Shown in pieces: positions 50,959-60,373 of a stretch of 64,000 nt of DNA (position 1 is its first letter; each line of letters opens with the position of its first letter). Below the pieces are notes generated by a model. It made no database searches and was not told where the DNA came from. It was given only the letters and a program-made list of their open reading frames with translations. The DNA is from Algoriphagus iocasae (GTDB lineage: Bacteria; Bacteroidota; Bacteroidia; Cytophagales; Cyclobacteriaceae), in assembly GCF_014206875.1 (NCBI RefSeq), contig NZ_JACIJO010000002.1, positions 1,103,910 through 1,167,909 of the forward strand, in the 5' to 3' direction. Both the position numbers and the translations under genes were made by a program.

Positions 50959-51637
50959 ATTAGAGGCTCAGTTGAGTGAACTGAGTGCACAGGAAGGGTT
51001 GGCTTTGATCGCGGATTTATTTCCAGGCAAAGTTACTTTCTCTACTTCTTTGGGCCAGGAAGATCAGGTGATCACGCAATTGATCGCAGAAGCGAACTTG
51101 CCGATTTCCATTTTCTCATTGGACACTGGAAGATTGTTTCCTGAGACCTTGGATCTGCTATCTAGAACAGAAGCTAAATACAAGCAAAACATCAAAGTCT
51201 ATTATCCCAATACAGAATCGGTAGAAAAACTGGTTTCGGAGATTGGCATCAACGGGTTTTATGAATCTGTAGAAAACCGTAAATCCTGCTGCTTTGTCCG
51301 CAAAGTAGAGCCTTTGAAAAGAGCCTTGGCGGGAAATGAAGTTTGGGTGACAGGACTTCGAGCCGAGCAATCAGCAAACAGATCAGGAATGAAGCGAATT
51401 GATTGGGATGAAGGGAACCAGATTTTGAAATTCAATCCATTATTGGACTGGACCTTTGATGACATGATTGCCTATATCAAAGAGAAGAATATTCCATACA
51501 ATCCATTACACGACAAAGGTTTTATCAGTATTGGTTGTGCGCCTTGTACCCGTGCGATTATGGAAGGAGAAGATGCGAGAGCCGGAAGATGGTGGTGGGA
51601 AGACTCGAAAAAGGAGTGCGGGCTGCATGCCAAGTGA
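50933..51637 (+). CDS. cysH: Adenylyl-sulfate (APS) reductase, thioredoxin-dependent
   Basis: A 234-residue CysH-family reductase that converts APS to sulfite. The PP-loop nucleotide site is TFSTSLGQEDQVI, and the catalytic Cys lies in KECGLH (Cys229). Two Cys pairs, Cys119-Cys120 (SCCFVRK) and Cys202-Cys205 (GCAPCTRAI), ligate a 4Fe-4S cluster, which marks the APS-specific (EC 1.8.4.10) rather than PAPS-specific branch. The absence of a cysC kinase in the operon fits. An internal ATG at 50951 is an alternative start. Confidence 0.93.
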   Translation: MTLEKNMHELEAQLSELSAQEGLALIADLFPGKVTFSTSLGQEDQVITQLIAEANLPISIFSLDTGRLFPETLDLLSRTEAKYKQNIKVYYPNTESVEKLVSEIGINGFYESVENRKSCCFVRKVEPLKRALAGNEVWVTGLRAEQSANRSGMKRIDWDEGNQILKFNPLLDWTFDDMIAYIKEKNIPYNPLHDKGFISIGCAPCTRAIMEGEDARAGRWWWEDSKKECGLHAK

Positions 51638-51697
51638 GATCTGAGATTTTAGAAACAAGATTCGGGACGTAAGATTTTAGACATTAGAAGCAAAGTT

Positions 51698-51723
51698 TGT
51701 CAGTCTGAGCGAAGTCGAAGACA
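51698..51723. repeat. Dispersed CTGAGCGnAGTCGAAGG repeat between cysH and cysD
   Basis: TGTCAGTCTGAGCGAAGTCG... sits in the 151-nt cysH-cysD gap, which is otherwise filled with AT-rich GAGATTTTAGA-type direct repeats and contains no gene. It lacks the inverted partner seen at 29987. Confidence 0.7.
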
Positions 51724-51788
51724 AATAGAAGATAAAATTTGAAGTGCAATTTCATCTCGTAAGTCGTACTTCATAAATCATAAATATC

Positions 51789-52688
51789 ATGAGCAACCTA
51801 TTAATACCTAATCCAAAAGAGGCAGAATCGATCCACATCATCCGTGAGGTGGCGGCGCAGTTTGAGCGTCCGGTTTTGCTTTTTTCTGGAGGAAAAGATT
51901 CGATTACGCTAGTGAGATTAGCGCAAAAGGCCTTCTATCCTGCGAAAATTCCTTTTCCATTATTACATGTGGATACAGGGCATAATTTCCCAGAAACAAT
52001 TGAGTTTCGGGATAAGCTTGTCGAGGAGCTTGGTTTGGAATTGATTGTGCGAAATGTTCAGGATTCAATCGATCAGGGGAAAGTTCGTGAAGAGCGAGGT
52101 AGATATTCTAGCCGAAATTCTTTGCAGACAACGACACTTTTGGATGCCATCGAAGAGTTCAAATTTGATGCGTGTATCGGTGGAGCAAGAAGAGATGAAG
52201 AAAAAGCCAGAGCCAAAGAAAGAGTCTTTTCAGTAAGAGATGATTTTGGTCAGTGGGATGAAAAAAATCAACGTCCTGAGCTTTTTGATATGCTCAATGG
52301 AAAAATCCATGTAGGACAAAATGTGCGATGCTTTCCGATTTCCAACTGGACTGAATTGGACGTTTGGGAGTATATCAAAACCGAAAATATTGAAATACCA
52401 TCCATCTATTTTGCGCATGAGCGTGAAGTTTTCTTCCGTGATGGTATGATCTGGACTGCCAATGAGCATGTGTACAGAGAGGCACATGAAGAGGTTGAAT
52501 TGAGAATGGTCAGGTTCAGAACTGTAGGAGACATGACATGTACAGCTGCTGTGCTTTCTGAGGCAGTTTCTCTCGATGATGTAGTTGGTGAAATCCGGGA
52601 ATCTACAATTTCTGAGCGCGGAGCCAGAATAGATGACAAACGATCTGAAGCCGCGATGGAAACGAGGAAGAAAGTCGGATACTTTTAG
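51789..52688 (+). CDS. cysD: Sulfate adenylyltransferase subunit 2
   Basis: A 299-residue PP-loop ATP pyrophosphatase that forms APS from sulfate and ATP with CysN. The PP-loop is LLFSGGKDSITLVRLA, and HVDTGHNFPETIEFRD, CIGGARRDEEKARAKERVFS and FPISNWTELDVWEYI are conserved CysD blocks. The C-terminus ends in the family-typical KRSEAAMETRKKVGYF. Length matches the E. coli enzyme. Second enzyme of the operon. Confidence 0.96.
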   Translation: MSNLLIPNPKEAESIHIIREVAAQFERPVLLFSGGKDSITLVRLAQKAFYPAKIPFPLLHVDTGHNFPETIEFRDKLVEELGLELIVRNVQDSIDQGKVREERGRYSSRNSLQTTTLLDAIEEFKFDACIGGARRDEEKARAKERVFSVRDDFGQWDEKNQRPELFDMLNGKIHVGQNVRCFPISNWTELDVWEYIKTENIEIPSIYFAHEREVFFRDGMIWTANEHVYREAHEEVELRMVRFRTVGDMTCTAAVLSEAVSLDDVVGEIRESTISERGARIDDKRSEAAMETRKKVGYF

Positions 52689-52747
52689 AAAGAGTACAAA
52701 GTCTCAAGTACAAAGTACCAAGTAGACTCGGCAATAATGTCGTTATG

Positions 52748-52828
52748 CTGCTTCTCCAGAAGCAGTATTAATCAAACTTAAAGCTCTCAATATCAGAGTC
52801 AAGCCAAGTCCAGCTTCTGGAGAAGCAG
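52748..52828. repeat. Nested inverted repeats between cysD and cysN
   Basis: CTGCTTCTCCAGAAGCAG (52748-52765) is itself an inverted repeat and is nearly the reverse complement of CAGCTTCTGGAGAAGCAG (52811-52828). They can form two small hairpins or one long stem in the 169-nt cysD-cysN gap. The 5' part of the gap also has AGTACAAAGT direct repeats. Confidence 0.6.
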
Positions 52829-52857
52829 GACAACAGCAAAACAAAAAACTGAACAAC

Positions 52858-54114
52858 ATGTCTGAAAATAGAAAACTCATAAAAATCGCTACTGCAGGCT
52901 CTGTCGATGATGGCAAGAGTACTTTGATTGGGCGATTACTATACGATACTAAGTCACTTACCACTGATAAAATCGAGGCCATCGAGCGTAGCTCTAAGCA
53001 ACGAGGGTACGATTACCTGGATTTTTCGCTAGCTACAGATGGATTGGTAGCTGAGCGTGAGCAAGGAATCACCATTGATGTAGCGCATATTTATTTCAAT
53101 ACTGCCAAGACCAATTTCATCGTAGCGGATACTCCAGGACACGTAGAGTATACCAGAAACATGGTGACAGGTGCATCTACTTCTCAGGTGGCGATCATTT
53201 TGATCGATGCGAGAAAAGGTGTGATTGAGCAGACTTATCGCCATTTCTTTATTGCCAATTTACTCCGCATCAGCCATGTAGTAGTAGCAATCAATAAAAT
53301 GGATTTGGTGAATTATGATGAGGAAGTGTACTTGAAAATCAAAGCGGATTTTGACGAATTGGTAGCGAAATCTGATTTCTCCGAAGATCAAATCACGTTT
53401 ATTCCTGTATCTGCTCTGAAGGGAGAAAACATTGCAAGACAGTCTGAAGAGATGCCTTGGTATGTTGGAAATACACTTTTAGATCATTTGGAAGTGCTTG
53501 AGCCTGCAGATTTGGAGCCGAGCTCTGTAGCTAGATTTCCGGTGCAATATGTCATCCGACCAAAGACCGAAGCCTGGCATGACTTCAGAGGTTTTTCTGG
53601 AATGCTTTACGGGGGTAATCTAAAGGTTGGAGATGAGGTCACCTTGCTTCCATCTTTGAATACTTCCAAAATCAAAAGCATCCATTATTTCGATCAGGAA
53701 ATTCAGGAAGCTGCTCCAGGGAGCTCCATTGCAATCACTTTGGAAACAGAAGTTGATCTGAGCCGCGGTGATATGCTGGTGAAAAGTGGAGAATTGCCAT
53801 CGAGCGAAAAGCAGATTTCAGCTACCATTTGTCAGGTGAACAATAAAGCCTTAACCGTAGGCAAGAAATATATTTTACAGCACGGAGTAAACCGTGTATT
53901 GGCGAAGGTAGATCAGATCGAATCCAGAATTCATACTGATTTCACAGGAGCAGAAGATGCTCATTCCTTAAAATTAAATGACATCGGCCGAGTTCATTTC
54001 CGATTGAGCAAACCAATTCATTTTGACTCTTATAAGTCAAACAAATCAAATGGAAGCTTTATCCTCATCGATGAAGCAGAATACGATACCGTTTCGGTTG
54101 GATTTATAGAATGA
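52858..54114 (+). CDS. cysN: Sulfate adenylyltransferase subunit 1 (GTPase)
   Basis: A 418-residue EF-Tu-like GTPase whose GTP hydrolysis drives APS synthesis by CysD. G1 is TAGSVDDGKSTLIGRLLYD, G3 is DTPGHVEYTRNMVTGAS, G4 is AINKMDL, and G5 lies in PVSALKGEN. Two beta-barrel domains complete it. There is no C-terminal CysC (APS kinase) domain, in agreement with direct APS reduction by the CysH here. Confidence 0.95.
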   Translation: MSENRKLIKIATAGSVDDGKSTLIGRLLYDTKSLTTDKIEAIERSSKQRGYDYLDFSLATDGLVAEREQGITIDVAHIYFNTAKTNFIVADTPGHVEYTRNMVTGASTSQVAIILIDARKGVIEQTYRHFFIANLLRISHVVVAINKMDLVNYDEEVYLKIKADFDELVAKSDFSEDQITFIPVSALKGENIARQSEEMPWYVGNTLLDHLEVLEPADLEPSSVARFPVQYVIRPKTEAWHDFRGFSGMLYGGNLKVGDEVTLLPSLNTSKIKSIHYFDQEIQEAAPGSSIAITLETEVDLSRGDMLVKSGELPSSEKQISATICQVNNKALTVGKKYILQHGVNRVLAKVDQIESRIHTDFTGAEDAHSLKLNDIGRVHFRLSKPIHFDSYKSNKSNGSFILIDEAEYDTVSVGFIE

Positions 54115-54196
54115 TTAGAATTTGGTATAAAGGTTTTTAAACCTTTCAACCTTATCACTTTTCAACTTTACAACCCTAACAAAAACCTTTTAAGCC

Positions 54197-56296
54197 ATGC
54201 AAAGCTTTAGAACCGAACTAGAAAATCCTATTGTAGAACAAGATATCATTGACTTAGAAAAGAAGATTGCTCTTTTCAAAGGAGGGAATATCGATGAAGA
54301 GAAATTCCGAAGTCTTCGACTGGCACGTGGAATTTATGGCCAGCGCCAGCCGGGAGTGCAGATGATCCGAATCAAACTACCTTATGGTAGAGTCTCTTCA
54401 GATCAACTTCGAAGAATCTGTAAAGTTTCTGATGAATATTCTACCGGAAGATTACATATCACTACGCGTCAGGATATTCAAATTCACTACGTGAGTTTGG
54501 ACCGTACGCCTGAGCTTTGGGCGGAATTAGAGCGTGATGATGTCACCATCCGTGAGGCTTGTGGTAATACCGTAAGAAACGTGACGGCTTCAGAAACTGC
54601 CGGAATTGATGCCAACGAGCCATTTGACGTGACTCCTTATGCAGATGCGGTCTTCAAATACTTTTTGAGAAACCCTATTTCCCAGGAGATGGGGAGAAAA
54701 TTCAAGATTTCTTTTTCTTCTTCTGATGAAGATACCGGATTGAGCTATTTACACGATTTAGGATTTATCCCGAAAGTAAAAGTAATTGATGGGAAGGAAG
54801 TTCGTGGATTTAAAGTGATGTTGGGTGGAGGACTTGGGTCTCAGCCTAGACATGCGGATGTGTTTTCGGAATTTGTAGAAGCAGATCAGATTATTCCATT
54901 TGCAGAGGCAGTGATCCGGATTTTTGACCGACATGGGGAGCGTGCTAAAAGGATGAAAGCAAGAATGAAATTCTTGATCAAAGATCTTGGTCTGGAAGCA
55001 TTCCTTGAACTGGTGGAAAAGGAGAAAACTGCTTTGCCATTTAAGTCCTATCCTATCGACTATGAGTCTTATGATGCTGAGCAAAAGCTTCCCGAAGCTC
55101 CATTTGCCACCGTGGAAGAAGAGCTTGGCTTGGATTTCGAGCATTTCAAATTGACCAATATTTTGCCTCAAAAGCAGAAAGGGTTTGTTTCTGTGGGAGT
55201 GCGAGTTCCGCTAGGAGATTTCTATACAGATCAGGCCAGGAAATTGGCGGATTTGGTAGAGAAATATGCCAATGCTGAAATCCGCTTTACACTCCGTCAA
55301 AACTTTTTGATTCGGGATGTCAGGGCAGATTTAGCGCCTTATTTCTATCAGGAGTTGAAGAAAATCGGACTAGGAGAACGAGGATATAATACCCTAGCAG
55401 ATATCACCGCATGTCCGGGAACGGATACCTGTAATCTGGGAATTGCAAGTTCTACAGGTATTGCGGCAGAATTGGAAAAAGTAATTTTGGCAGAATACCC
55501 CCAATACCTGAAAAATAAAGACTTGGTAATCAAGATCTCAGGCTGTATGAATGCTTGTGGCCAGCACAACATGGCGCATATTGGATTCCAAGGCATGTCC
55601 ATGAAAGCAGGGAAAGTGGTGATTCCTGCCTTGCAAGTATTGCTTGGTGGTGGAAATTTGGGAGATGGCAATGGAAGGTTTGCAGATAAAGTGACAAAGA
55701 TACCTAGTAAAAGAGGACCTGAAGCTTTGAGGATTCTCTTGAATGACTTTGAGACAAATGCTGATGGAAAAGATTTCCTAAGCTATTATGATGAGAAGGG
55801 TCAGATCTACTTTTATGAGTTGCTCAAAGAATTGGGAGATGCTTCTACTGTGACACCAGCAGATTACATCGACTGGGGTAATTCTGAGGAATATAAAATT
55901 GCAGTGGGAGTTGGAGAATGCGCCGGGGTTGTTTTGGATTTGGTTTCTACCCTGCTTTTAGAAGCCTATGAAAAAATGGATTTGGGTAAGGAATCCTTGA
56001 AGAATGGTCGCTGGTCAGACAGTATTTACCATCACTATGCAGGCTTGATCAATGCTGCCAAGGCGCTATTGCTAGGTGAGGATATTTCTACAAATAGCTA
56101 CGCAAATATCATTTCAAAATTTGATGAGCAGTTTATCGGTACTGGTAAGATCGATTTAGGTGGAACTTTCGCAGAGAAGGTTTATGAAATCAATAAAAAT
56201 GAACCTACAGAAGCTTTTGCTAAGACTTATGCTGCGCAGGCTCTTGAAATTTATGGAAAATTAAAAAGCTTCAGAGAAGCCGAAGTAGAGGCATGA
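54197..56296 (+). CDS. Siroheme-dependent (sulfite) reductase with extra C-terminal HEPN-like domain
   Basis: A 699-residue NirA/CysI-type reductase with two ferredoxin-like and two NIR_SIR domains. The 4Fe-4S/siroheme ligands are in TACPGTDTCNLGIASS (Cx5C) and SGCMNACGQHNMAH (Cx3C), and GRLHITTRQDIQIHYV is the N-terminal siroheme-side block. Beyond about residue 565 a helical domain with E-C-A-G-V-V-L-D-L, Y-H-H-Y-A-G-L-I-N-A-A-K-A-L-L and F-A-K-T-Y-A-A-Q-A-L-E resembles HEPN. By context it reduces sulfite rather than nitrite. It overlaps cobA as ATGA. Confidence 0.9.
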   Translation: MQSFRTELENPIVEQDIIDLEKKIALFKGGNIDEEKFRSLRLARGIYGQRQPGVQMIRIKLPYGRVSSDQLRRICKVSDEYSTGRLHITTRQDIQIHYVSLDRTPELWAELERDDVTIREACGNTVRNVTASETAGIDANEPFDVTPYADAVFKYFLRNPISQEMGRKFKISFSSSDEDTGLSYLHDLGFIPKVKVIDGKEVRGFKVMLGGGLGSQPRHADVFSEFVEADQIIPFAEAVIRIFDRHGERAKRMKARMKFLIKDLGLEAFLELVEKEKTALPFKSYPIDYESYDAEQKLPEAPFATVEEELGLDFEHFKLTNILPQKQKGFVSVGVRVPLGDFYTDQARKLADLVEKYANAEIRFTLRQNFLIRDVRADLAPYFYQELKKIGLGERGYNTLADITACPGTDTCNLGIASSTGIAAELEKVILAEYPQYLKNKDLVIKISGCMNACGQHNMAHIGFQGMSMKAGKVVIPALQVLLGGGNLGDGNGRFADKVTKIPSKRGPEALRILLNDFETNADGKDFLSYYDEKGQIYFYELLKELGDASTVTPADYIDWGNSEEYKIAVGVGECAGVVLDLVSTLLLEAYEKMDLGKESLKNGRWSDSIYHHYAGLINAAKALLLGEDISTNSYANIISKFDEQFIGTGKIDLGGTFAEKVYEINKNEPTEAFAKTYAAQALEIYGKLKSFREAEVEA

Positions 56297-57063
56297 AAAT
56301 AGAAATCAAACCTAAAGTAACATTGGTCGGTGCAGGTCCAGGAGATCCTGATCTGATCACCCTCAAAGCAGTGTTAGAATTGAATAAAGCTGATGTCGTT
56401 TTGTATGACGCCTTGATCGACCCTGTTTTGCTGAAGCATGCTCCAGATACTGCGATTAAGATATTTGTAGGCAAGCGCGTTGGAAAGCATTCATACCCGC
56501 AGCAAGATACCAACGAACTTTGTGTTGAGATGGCCAGGAAACATGGACATGTGGTACGATTGAAAGGAGGAGATCCCTTTGTTTTTGGAAGAGGGGCGGA
56601 AGAATTGGATTACATAGAAACCTTTGGTATTCCAACGGAAGTTGTACCTGGGATAACTTCCGCCATAGCAGTACCAGCAGCGGCAGGAGTACCCGTAACA
56701 AAAAGGGGAGTTTCTGAAAGTTTTTGGGTTGTCACGGGCACAACTTCTGCCGGTGAATTATCGAAAGATTTGGCTTTAGCAGCTCAATCCACAGCAACTG
56801 TAGTCGTGCTCATGGGGACAAAAAAGCTATCTGAAATAGTAAGTGTTTATAGCAAATTTGGGAAATCTGAATTGCCGATAGCTATCATCCAAAGTGGAAC
56901 TACCCGAGATGAGAAAATTACAGCTGGCTACATCGGAGATATTGAGCAAAAAGCTGAAGAAAATAAGGTGGAAGCCCCTGCAATCATCATTATAGGTAAT
57001 GTCGTTCGCGAAAGTTTGAAGCTTGCTGAGGTATATCGGGAAGCTTTAAAGTATAACCTTTAA
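56293..57063 (+). CDS. cobA: Uroporphyrinogen-III C-methyltransferase
   Basis: A 256-residue SAM-dependent enzyme that makes precorrin-2, the first step to siroheme. The tetrapyrrole-methylase signature is VTLVGAGPGDPDLITLKAVLEL, with RLKGGDPFVFGRGAEE and VVPGITSAIAVPAAAGVPVTKRG. The last two are the SUMT-specific blocks. It overlaps the sulfite reductase gene by 4 nt, so the cofactor and its client enzyme are made together. Confidence 0.95.
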   Translation: MKIEIKPKVTLVGAGPGDPDLITLKAVLELNKADVVLYDALIDPVLLKHAPDTAIKIFVGKRVGKHSYPQQDTNELCVEMARKHGHVVRLKGGDPFVFGRGAEELDYIETFGIPTEVVPGITSAIAVPAAAGVPVTKRGVSESFWVVTGTTSAGELSKDLALAAQSTATVVVLMGTKKLSEIVSVYSKFGKSELPIAIIQSGTTRDEKITAGYIGDIEQKAEENKVEAPAIIIIGNVVRESLKLAEVYREALKYNL

Positions 57064-57136
57064 GGTTTGTTTAAACAATGAAGGTTTTGTTACTATTATA
57101 GTCCGCAGTGTTTAAAAGGTTTTAAAATATTAAACC

Positions 57137-57170
57137 TTCGAGGGGATTTCTCACTCGTCCCTCGTTCGAA
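57137..57170. repeat. Short palindromic repeat between cobA and the siroheme synthase gene
   Basis: TTCGAGGGG and CCCTCGTTCGAA form an imperfect inverted repeat in the 136-nt gap before 57200. An AAGGTTT/TTAAACCTT dyad lies just upstream. It resembles another dispersed Bacteroidota element and may be a pause or processing site within the operon. Confidence 0.5.
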
Positions 57171-57199
57171 ATAACACCTCAAAGGTTATCTTAAATAAA

Positions 57200-57781
57200 A
57201 TGAACAATCTATATCCTATTTTCCTCAAAGTACACGAACTGAATATCCTATTGGTAGGAGGAGGAAATGTGGGTACTGAGAAACTGGAATTTCTACTCAA
57301 ATCCAGTCCGAAAGCTCAGGTAACTGCGGTTTCTAGAGAATTTTCTCAGAGCTTTATTGATTTGGCAGAGAAGACAGATACGGTCACGATGATTGAGGAT
57401 ATTTACCATGAAAAATATTTGGGAGCCAAGCATATGGTTATTGCTGCTACAGATGACAAGGCTGTGAATCGGCAAATTCGGGATGAAGCCAAAGAGCGGT
57501 TTTTGCTGGTAAATGTGGCGGATACACCTGATTTATGTGATTTCTATTTGGGTGGAATTGTCACCAAAGGCAACCTGAAAGTTGCGATCAGTACCAATGG
57601 TAAATCCCCAACAGCAGCCAAGCGACTTCGTCAACTATTGGAAGAAGTACTTCCTGAAGAAATTGATGACTTACTCGATAATCTCAATGCCTATCGAGAT
57701 ACCTTGAAAGGTGACTTCGAATACAAAGTCAAAGCGATGAATGAGATCACTGAAGGCCTGGTGAAGAATATTAAAAGCTGA
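57200..57781 (+). CDS. Precorrin-2 dehydrogenase / sirohydrochlorin ferrochelatase (siroheme synthase, CysG N-terminal type)
   Basis: A 193-residue Met8p/CysG-B-like protein that oxidises precorrin-2 with NAD and inserts Fe to form siroheme. The NAD site is ILLVGGGNVGTEKLEFLL. FLLVNVADTPDLCDFYLGGIVTKGNLKVAISTNGKSPTAAKRLRQLLE is the conserved core, with the catalytic Asp in VNVADTPDLCDF. Last gene of the sulfate operon. Confidence 0.93.
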   Translation: MNNLYPIFLKVHELNILLVGGGNVGTEKLEFLLKSSPKAQVTAVSREFSQSFIDLAEKTDTVTMIEDIYHEKYLGAKHMVIAATDDKAVNRQIRDEAKERFLLVNVADTPDLCDFYLGGIVTKGNLKVAISTNGKSPTAAKRLRQLLEEVLPEEIDDLLDNLNAYRDTLKGDFEYKVKAMNEITEGLVKNIKS

Positions 57782-57800
57782 CCAGTAGAAAGATTATTTT

Positions 57801-58439
57801 TTAGCTGGTTGTCGTTTTTTTATCCCTAAAAGCTATAAAAACCATTTTTTTATTTTCGCCTTTAATAAACAAATAGAGTTTATTGTGATCTATTACATAT
57901 TTCTCAACATTAGATAGGTCGTTTTCTATTTTTTGTTCAAAATCAACCATGGGTAAAGCAGTGTAATTATTACTGGGGGTCAGGATGACATTTTCTGAGT
58001 CGAAATTAAATAGGATTTCTCCAGACTGATTTGAATCGTAACATCCATTTATTTCTTTATTGAAAGATTTGAAATAAAATAAAGGATAATTTTCGCAATT
58101 GACCAAAGGAGAAGTCTTTTCAGATAAAATAAGAGTTACTCTGGTGATCTTATCATAATCCTCACCTCCTAAAGCAAACTCCGCAATTCTTGCAAGGCAG
58201 GAAAGATTGTCAAATGGGGTTCCCTTTTCTTCTTGATATCCAACAAATTCCCATTTAGATTTTAAGTTATATTCTCCCGGTTGATCACTTAAATCAAAAC
58301 AACAAACGTCGACAGTATTGCATTGAATTTTTTCGATTTCAGATTCTATAACCTCAGGATCTGTATCAATTACACTTGATCAACTAGAGACAAAAAATAG
58401 TAAAACAGTTGATAAAAGGAGATTAAAAAATGTTTTCAT
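57801..58439 (-). pseudogene. Lipoprotein gene with TGA in place of the lipobox cysteine
   Basis: Minus-strand frame from ATG 58439 to TAA 57801. Codons 1-19 encode a typical lipoprotein signal peptide (KTFFNLLLSTVLLFFVSS), and codon 20 is TGA (58380-58382) exactly where the lipidated Cys (TGT or TGC) should be. The frame then stays open for 192 codons with normal codon use and a soluble Cys-rich start (IQCNTVDVCCFDLSD). No other stop or frameshift is present, so the lesion is very recent, a sequencing error or a recoding event. Without readthrough no exported protein is made. Family not recognised. An internal TTG start would give only the C-terminal 101 residues. Confidence 0.75.
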
Positions 58440-58573
58440 GTCTTAAGGACGTTTTATTAATTCAATAAGTTACCTATGTTTTGAGGTCATTTGTAATTTT
58501 GTTCAAAAAATTTTGATTTTGTAGCTGTTAAACATCTTGAATTACACAAATAACGGATGGGTCTTTTCTAATT

Positions 58574-60196
58574 TTATTTTTGTTGATCAATTCCTGTCAT
58601 TTCCCAATGGCTCAAGGAAACCGGAATACTTCCGATACTATTCAACTGATCAAAGAAATCTTTCAATTTGAATTCTTTGTCTTGGTCTTCTATCATCTTG
58701 GCGTAGTCTGCCATTGCAGATTCAAGTAAGTACTTTCCAGTGATATAGCTGCTGCCATATCCCGGTTGTCTCATATAAAGATGCTGCTCAAACAGGAGCA
58801 AGTCTTTTTCTGTTTTCATCCATCCTCGAGGGGTATAATTCGAATGGATACTACCTGCCTCAACCATTGTCATTTCATTTGCTTGGGCATAAAGTGATCC
58901 TAAGCCTCTAGCCGCTCGCTGTGCAATCATGATGTAGACAATTTCTCTTGCTCGGGGCGAATCTTCATAAAGTCCAGCATCCATAAAAATCTCTTCTACA
59001 GCAGTTGCTGTCCCTTCATTTCTTGAATCCCAAATGTTATATAGCAATGGCTCTCGACGGATTTCGCTGGCATGAGGTTCATTATCCATTCTTGCCAACT
59101 CAAACCAATGGTAAAAATGAGAATACAGAGGACGTGGATCATAATGCATTCCGATGGTAAAGAAATTACGTTTTTCCTTGGGAATGAAAGAGCCCTTATG
59201 GGCACGAAGTGCTGGTTCGAAATAATCTTTGACAGTTACAATCTCTTTTTCATCCAGAAATTTCAAAAGACTTTCGATCCCTGCTTCAGCCATTTGATCA
59301 AAAGCTTCTGGTGAATCGGCATCTTTGAGTTCCGGCAAATCTCTATTTCGATGTTCCTCTAATTTTAAAGAAGTCCAAGCTCTAGCCAATTCGCGCTTTA
59401 AAATCATGACTTCATCTTCCCAGGTTAAAGGCACTAAGTGTACATTCTGTAGATACCAAGTGTAATTTTCTTTGCCTATTCCAGATTCGCCGGTTTTGTT
59501 TGGCGCCATTTTTTCCAGCCAAGTGACCAACTCATTCGAGGATTTTGTTGCTTCATAAATCCATTTAACCAACTCCTGATCCTCGGCGACTCCTTCCAAT
59601 TGTAAAAGGTTTTGTAATTCAATTGCCTGTTCCTGAATACTTGGGATCCCTGCCGCCCAAAGTTCTTTTGCATTTCCAATCAAGTTTATGGTGGCTTGTT
59701 GATTTAAGGAAGGGATGGCTTTTAATTCTTGTAAGAATTTTTCTTTGCTGGATTCATCCAATGGGAAACTATATTGCCAAAGCTCCAGAACTCCATGGTG
59801 CGTAGGACCTTCATGCGCCGGAACATCACTTCTTTCTGTCCAGAGAGATTTATAAAAAGCAGGATCTCGTTCCCATGGTTTTAGGATTCTAAAATTGAAA
59901 TCATAACCATTCATTTCTGCCCAGACAATCCTCCAATCTACTTGCTGGGCTACAGACCAACCGGCGGTGTCAATGGTTAAAAGTTTTGATTGAAGCTTTT
60001 TAAACTCTGGTAATCTCTTTTCAAAAGTTTCTTTTCTATAGTCCGGAGCGCCATTAAAAAGTGGGGGAGTTTCAAAACTTCTCCATTCTTTAAATAATTC
60101 TACCAATTCATTGTAGTTGGTTTCTTTTGCCAGGCTTGGATAAGTAATGGCGAGAAATGAAATAAGAATCAGGAGAGAATATTTAATTGATTTCAT
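58574..60196 (-). CDS. DUF885-family exported protein
   Basis: A 540-residue secreted protein with a signal peptide ([19 protein letters not shown]). The C-terminal region [27 protein letters not shown] and [25 protein letters not shown] is that of DUF885, a presumed zinc metallopeptidase family. The expected HExxPGH zinc motif is not present as such. At its place are [19 protein letters not shown] and the [10 protein letters not shown] helix, which replaces the usual EGWALYAE. It may have lost or changed its metal site. Single gene. Confidence 0.72.
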   Translation of the reverse strand: MKSIKYSLLILISFLAITYPSLAKETNYNELVELFKEWRSFETPPLFNGAPDYRKETFEKRLPEFKKLQSKLLTIDTAGWSVAQQVDWRIVWAEMNGYDFNFRILKPWERDPAFYKSLWTERSDVPAHEGPTHHGVLELWQYSFPLDESSKEKFLQELKAIPSLNQQATINLIGNAKELWAAGIPSIQEQAIELQNLLQLEGVAEDQELVKWIYEATKSSNELVTWLEKMAPNKTGESGIGKENYTWYLQNVHLVPLTWEDEVMILKRELARAWTSLKLEEHRNRDLPELKDADSPEAFDQMAEAGIESLLKFLDEKEIVTVKDYFEPALRAHKGSFIPKEKRNFFTIGMHYDPRPLYSHFYHWFELARMDNEPHASEIRREPLLYNIWDSRNEGTATAVEEIFMDAGLYEDSPRAREIVYIMIAQRAARGLGSLYAQANEMTMVEAGSIHSNYTPRGWMKTEKDLLLFEQHLYMRQPGYGSSYITGKYLLESAMADYAKMIEDQDKEFKLKDFFDQLNSIGSIPVSLSHWEMTGIDQQK

Positions 60197-60330
60197 GAGA
60201 GGCGAATTTTTAAAAATAAGATAGAAAGGTGAGTTGGAAATTCAATATGATTCAACCTTTGAATTTAAAGCTTTGGTTTTTCTTATTTACCAACCTTCTG
60301 AATCTAGTTTTTTATTTCGTGTAGTTCCTG

Positions 60331-60338
60331 TATTTTTG
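60331..60338 (+). promoter_or_regulatory. -7 promoter element of metK
   Basis: TATTTTTG, a perfect TAnnTTTG match, 35 nt before the metK ATG. No SAM riboswitch was recognised in the 177-nt upstream gap. Confidence 0.5.
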
Positions 60339-60373
60339 GGCTTCCTTAAAAAACGGATTACAATTTAATATTT

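Noticed and set aside
58380..58382. TGA read as selenocysteine in the lipoprotein gene
   Set aside because: The position is the lipidation Cys, which has to be diacylated; no SECIS-like hairpin was recognised, and a point mutation is the simpler explanation. It is listed as a finding only for the unusual position.
60197..60373. SAM riboswitch upstream of metK
   Set aside because: No SAM-I, SAM-II or SAM-III-like core was recognised by eye, and a simple -7 element with a 35-nt gap to the ATG explains the region.
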